Of a stretch of DNA of 64,000 bases, positions 59,988 through 64,000 are shown one piece after another. Made by a program: the position numbers and the translations under genes. This stretch comes from CAZNUM01 sp964539305. GTDB lineage: Bacteria > Fidelibacterota > Marinisomatia > Marinisomatales > TCS55. Below the pieces are notes generated by a model. It was not told where the DNA came from. It did not search any database and saw only the letters and a list, made by a program, of their open reading frames with translations. The stretch lies in assembly GCA_964539305.1 (NCBI GenBank), contig CAZIIM010000005.1, forward strand, positions 24,102 through 88,101, given 5' to 3'. How positions within the stretch are numbered: the first letter of the stretch is position 1; each line of letters starts with the position of its first letter.

Positions 59988-61286
59988 GTGAATATTTCGA
60001 TTAAAGACATTAATACATACACGAAAGAACTGGCGGTGGAACTTCCCTGGGAGGAAATCTCCGATGATTTCGAAGCCTTTTTAAAACAGTTTTCCCGCCG
60101 GATTAAACTGCCGGGGTTCCGTCCGGGCAAGGTGCCGAGAAAAGTGTTACTGCAAAAATTCCAACCGGCCATAGAAGCCGAATTTGTTGAGGAGAAAGTT
60201 AATCAATATTATTCCCAGGCCCTCCGGGAGAAGGATCTTTATCCGGTAAATAAAGCCAGCGTTAGTGATATCCATTTTCATCTGGGAGAACATTTTCACT
60301 TCAAAACCACTTTCGAAGTGGAACCGGAAGTGGTTTTACCGAAACTCAAGAAAAACAGTCTAAAAGTGGAAAAGACCCAGTATGTGATTGATGAAACGGA
60401 TGTAGATCTGGCACTTGAAGACATGCGTCGTTCCAACGTGGAAGTCCAAACGGTGGAAGACGGGGCCCAGGAAGGAGATTACATTATTTGCGATCTTCAG
60501 GGTCTGGATCAGAGCGGTGTGCCCATTATCGGTCAAAAGCTGGAAACCCGCTATTTGCACCTGGGTGAAGGAGCCTTTACAGGTGACAATCTTAAAAAAT
60601 TGACGGGCACCAAACCGGGAGATAAAACCCGCATTTCCGTTCCGCTGGATGAGCAGGGAACGATGGGTGAATTTGAAGTGAGTATTAAAAATGTGGAACG
60701 GCAGATTCTTCCGGAACTGGATGATGATTTCGTTCGGGCTGTAGACCCGGAAGCGAAAGATCTGGAAGGACTGCGCAGTCGCGCCCGCACCCGTTTGGAG
60801 GCGGCCTATGAGAAACGAGCCATGGAAGCATTGGACCGTCAGTTATCGGATGCCATGATTGATCTCGTGAACCCCGAATTCCCCCCATCAATGGTTGAAT
60901 CCTACCTGGATCACATGGTTGAGGAAATGAAGCAGAACAGCGAACAGCCGGTGGATGAAGCGAAGATCAAGGAAGTGTATAAGGAGGCAGCGGAACGGAA
61001 TCTAAAATGGTATTTAATCCGCAAAGCACTGATTCGGGATCAGCAATTTGAAGTCACTGATGAAGAAGTTTCGAGCGAGATTCAGCGGTTGAAAGATCAG
61101 AATCCAGATCAGGGCATGGAAGTGGAAAAGTATTACCGGAAACCCAGTAACCGGTCCCGGTTGAAAGATGATTTAATGGAAAATAAAATCTTGGCATATT
61201 TAAAAGAATTTGCGAAAATCCGGGAGCGAAAAGTTCTAACCAAAGACCTGCGCGAAAAAGCAGAAGCGGAAGCACAACAGAAATGA
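59988..61286 (+). CDS. tig: Trigger factor (ribosome-bound chaperone)
   Basis: 432 residues from a GTG at 59988. The ribosome-binding domain carries the signature GFRPGKVPRKVL (residues about 44-55). A peptidyl-prolyl isomerase-like domain follows (DGAQEGDYIICDLQG, YLHLGEGAFTGDNLKKL, GEFEVSIKNVERQ), then the helical C-terminal chaperone part. It binds nascent chains at the ribosome exit. The end overlaps clpP by four bases, the common tig-clpP arrangement, which links folding and degradation. Confidence 0.95.
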   Translation: MNISIKDINTYTKELAVELPWEEISDDFEAFLKQFSRRIKLPGFRPGKVPRKVLLQKFQPAIEAEFVEEKVNQYYSQALREKDLYPVNKASVSDIHFHLGEHFHFKTTFEVEPEVVLPKLKKNSLKVEKTQYVIDETDVDLALEDMRRSNVEVQTVEDGAQEGDYIICDLQGLDQSGVPIIGQKLETRYLHLGEGAFTGDNLKKLTGTKPGDKTRISVPLDEQGTMGEFEVSIKNVERQILPELDDDFVRAVDPEAKDLEGLRSRARTRLEAAYEKRAMEALDRQLSDAMIDLVNPEFPPSMVESYLDHMVEEMKQNSEQPVDEAKIKEVYKEAAERNLKWYLIRKALIRDQQFEVTDEEVSSEIQRLKDQNPDQGMEVEKYYRKPSNRSRLKDDLMENKILAYLKEFAKIRERKVLTKDLREKAEAEAQQK

Positions 61287-61888
61287 AACCAGATTCCATC
61301 AGTCAATTGATTCCCATGGTCGTGGAGCAGAGCGGCCGGTTTGAACGGGCGTTCGATATTTATTCACGATTATTGAAAGAGCGGATTGTTTTTCTGGGAA
61401 CACCGATTGATGACAGCGTGGCGTCCGTCATTATTGCCCAGTTACTTTTTCTGGAAGCGGAAAACAGTGAAAAGGATATTTATCTCTATATTAATTCTCC
61501 CGGTGGCATCATTACGGCTGGAATGGGTATTTACGATACGATGCAGTATATAAGGCCGGATATTGCCACTATTTGTATGGGCCAGGCTGCCAGTATGGGT
61601 GCTTTTCTACTGGCGGGCGGAACCAAGGGGAAACGTTCGGCTCTTCCGAACGCCCGGATCATGATTCACCAACCGCTGGGTGGAGCGGAAGGTCAGGCCA
61701 CTGATATTAAAATTCAGGCGGACGAAATTTTACGAATGAAAGAACAACTGAACCGTATTCTGGCGAAAAATACGGGGCAGACCATGAAAAAGGTGGAACG
61801 GGATTCGGAGCGAAATTATTTCATGAGCGCGGAAGAAGCGAAAAAATACGGTATTATTGACACGATTCTGACCACCAGAAACTCCTGA
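61283..61888 (+). CDS. clpP: ATP-dependent Clp protease proteolytic subunit
   Basis: 201 residues. The serine protease triad is Ser104 (GQAASMGAFLLAGG), His129 (IMIHQPLGG) and an Asp near 178 (ERNYFMSAEEA region). Oligomer contacts are typical (LFLEAENSEKDIYLYINSPGG). It forms the two-ring chamber fed by ClpX or ClpA, none of which is in the window. The start ATGA overlaps the end of trigger factor. No C-terminal clpX follows; the next gene is a TPR-type protein. Confidence 0.97.
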   Translation: MKPDSISQLIPMVVEQSGRFERAFDIYSRLLKERIVFLGTPIDDSVASVIIAQLLFLEAENSEKDIYLYINSPGGIITAGMGIYDTMQYIRPDIATICMGQAASMGAFLLAGGTKGKRSALPNARIMIHQPLGGAEGQATDIKIQADEILRMKEQLNRILAKNTGQTMKKVERDSERNYFMSAEEAKKYGIIDTILTTRNS

Positions 61889-61958
61889 CCAGGAGTCTTC
61901 CGGACTTTTGCCCCGTGCATTTATCCTTTAATTTCCTCCTCCAAGTAGGGACTATTTG

Positions 61959-63023
61959 ATGAAAGTTCGGTATCCATTTCTAATCATTGTCCTGTTGGTG
62001 CCCCTTATCCTCTGGTCTCAGGAGAATTATCGATCTGCGGATGAGGTGAAGGAGGAGTGGCAGGATTACACCCATTTCCAGAAACAGGAGCTGGTTTCAT
62101 TCAGTAATTTCCTGATGACAAATGGATTTTATGAGCGGGCACTGCTGGGATTTTTTCAATATTTGTACAAATACCCTGGAGATAGTCTGGAATTTGCGGC
62201 TTACTACCAGATTGCAAAAAGTTATGAGAACCTGGGAAAACTGGATATGGCTTTGTCGTATTATGAGCGGATTCTATCCGATGCGGATCCCCTGTCCACC
62301 GCTGCCAGAGCGGCCAATTATCAGCGATTGTATTTAATCTTCAAGAAAGGGGACTACGACCAGGTCATTGAATTAACCACGGGCAGTGAAGACCCTTATG
62401 AACTAGTATTCCGGGGGTATACCCATTTTCAGAAACTGGAGTGGACCGCTGCGCGACAGGCTTTTAAGGCAGCAGAAGCAGGTTTTGACCACCCGCATTA
62501 TTCCCGTTTAATTCGCCCTTGGTACAAAGCGATTGATCTGGCAATTCACGCCCCATTGAAAAAACGCCTTCCAGCCCTGGCAGCTTCATTGGCACCAGGA
62601 GGAGGACATGCCTATTTAAAACAATATGAAAATGCGTTGGGTGCTGCCATTTCTTCCCTGTTTCTGTATACAGCTATTCTCACATATCCGGGTTTGAAAC
62701 AATCTGGATCTCTTACGATTCAAACGGATATGCATACGAATTTTCCCGTCTCCAGTGGTTTAAAAGCCCGCGGCTCCGGTTTTGCTTATGGTGGAAACCA
62801 GCATATTCCCGGCTCAATACAACTGAAATCGAAGCGAAGCAGTCTGCTTGTACCGCCACTGTTATTGGCGGGGGGATTGTATTTTGGCAGCATGTGGAAA
62901 ACAGTCCAGGATATTGATACGGCCAACTTGCATCTGGTGGAGCGGTTTGCTGGCCGGATTGTGGATAAATTACCAGTGGAGCGCTTTTTGGATTACCCCG
63001 AGCCGGAATTTTCTTTGAAATAA
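61959..63023 (+). CDS. Secreted TPR-like protein of unknown function
   Basis: About 354 residues from ATG 61959 (a TTG directly before it is in frame). Signal peptide (KVRYPFLIIVLLVPLILWSQ). Residues about 40-190 look like tetratricopeptide helices (FSNFLMTNGFYERALLGFFQYLYKYPGD, AYYQIAKSYENLGKLDMALSYYERIL). Then APGGGHAYLKQYENALGAAISSLFLYTAIL and a segment LLVPPLLLAGGLYFGSMWKTVQDIDTAN suggest two membrane-associated helices around a Gly/Ser-rich loop. Proteins of this layout are frequent in this group and may act in envelope assembly, but the function is not known. It is the last gene before the rRNA operon. Confidence 0.8.
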   Translation: MKVRYPFLIIVLLVPLILWSQENYRSADEVKEEWQDYTHFQKQELVSFSNFLMTNGFYERALLGFFQYLYKYPGDSLEFAAYYQIAKSYENLGKLDMALSYYERILSDADPLSTAARAANYQRLYLIFKKGDYDQVIELTTGSEDPYELVFRGYTHFQKLEWTAARQAFKAAEAGFDHPHYSRLIRPWYKAIDLAIHAPLKKRLPALAASLAPGGGHAYLKQYENALGAAISSLFLYTAILTYPGLKQSGSLTIQTDMHTNFPVSSGLKARGSGFAYGGNQHIPGSIQLKSKRSSLLVPPLLLAGGLYFGSMWKTVQDIDTANLHLVERFAGRIVDKLPVERFLDYPEPEFSLK

Positions 63024-63036
63024 GTCAACATAGTTA

Positions 63037-63066
63037 TTGACAGGCGTTTAGATAGGGGGCTAACTT
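63037..63066 (+). promoter_or_regulatory. Candidate promoter of the rRNA operon
   Basis: TTGACA (63037-63042) is a perfect -35 box. Eighteen bases later TAACTT (63061-63066) is a weak -10 that also resembles the TAnnTTTG box known from Bacteroidota. It lies about 100 bases before the 16S gene start. The rRNA leader between holds an inverted TGTCG-TTAAT-CGACA at about 63138-63152. Confidence 0.45.
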
Positions 63067-63171
63067 TCTTTGCTTTATACGAAAGAATTACAAGTTTTTT
63101 GATAATTTGGTATGCGTGATCCAGTCAATAGGATTGAGTGTCGTTAATCGACAAAACAGAATCAAACATAC

Positions 63172-64000
<829 letters not shown>

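Overview
The window appears to be chromosomal DNA from a free-living, Gram-negative bacterium of the FCB (Bacteroidota-Chlorobiota-Marinimicrobia) neighbourhood, probably from a metagenome assembly. The evidence is a TonB-dependent receptor with a carboxypeptidase-regulatory-like N-terminus, a DUF5916 outer-membrane-type protein, an M1 peptidase of the Bacteroidota kind, several lipoproteins, and the 5' part of a 16S rRNA gene at the right edge. The 16S reads to me as Marinimicrobia-like, but only a database comparison can place it. Genes are densely packed and no stretch over 300 bases lacks a gene. Two runs of 100 N mark assembly gaps (41800-41899 and 52585-52684).

Layout. 1-14.1 kb holds mixed housekeeping genes: two amidohydrolase-like secreted proteins, a LOG-family protein, YceI, DUF5916, an Mth938-type protein, and a pentose-phosphate set (rpe, transketolase, rpiB) interrupted by a broken four-helix-bundle gene. 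14.1-25.1 kb is a complete signalling and respiratory unit: a PhnD-like lipoprotein sensor, a histidine kinase fused in frame to a MobA domain, a sigma-54 response regulator, a sigma-54-type promoter, a porin, then a ferredoxin, an NrfD membrane subunit and a molybdopterin catalytic subunit in ttrBCA (tetrathionate reductase-like) order. 25.1-30.9 kb makes the molybdenum cofactor (moaA, moaC-mogA fusion, moeA, a moeB-like gene with an N-terminal rhodanese, moaD, moaE, with a TauE-type exporter inside). A DASS permease, a double Usp protein and a ClC channel follow. 35.1-36.9 kb is a peroxide and superoxide defence block (PerR-like regulator, peroxiredoxin, Fe-SOD). 37.0-48.0 kb is a respiratory nitrate reductase operon (Rrf2 regulator, diheme cytochrome c, narGHJI, narK, porin). 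48.1-63.0 kb is mixed: hemerythrin, hemolysin III, an internally deleted erythromycin-esterase-like lipoprotein, CDF exporter, RND/MMPL protein, M1 peptidase, TonB receptor, trigger factor and clpP. The 16S rRNA starts near 63172.

How the parts fit. Both reductases (TtrA-like and NarG) need bis-MGD cofactor. The moa/moe cluster has no stand-alone mobA; the only MobA sequence in the window is the C-terminal domain of the histidine kinase that sits before the ttr-like genes. This sensor kinase-nucleotidyltransferase fusion is the most unusual object here: it suggests that sensing of the electron acceptor, sigma-54 transcription of its reductase and the last cofactor step are encoded as one unit. 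Each respiratory operon also carries its own outer-membrane porin. The coupling is inference; the domain order, overlaps and promoter match are seen directly.
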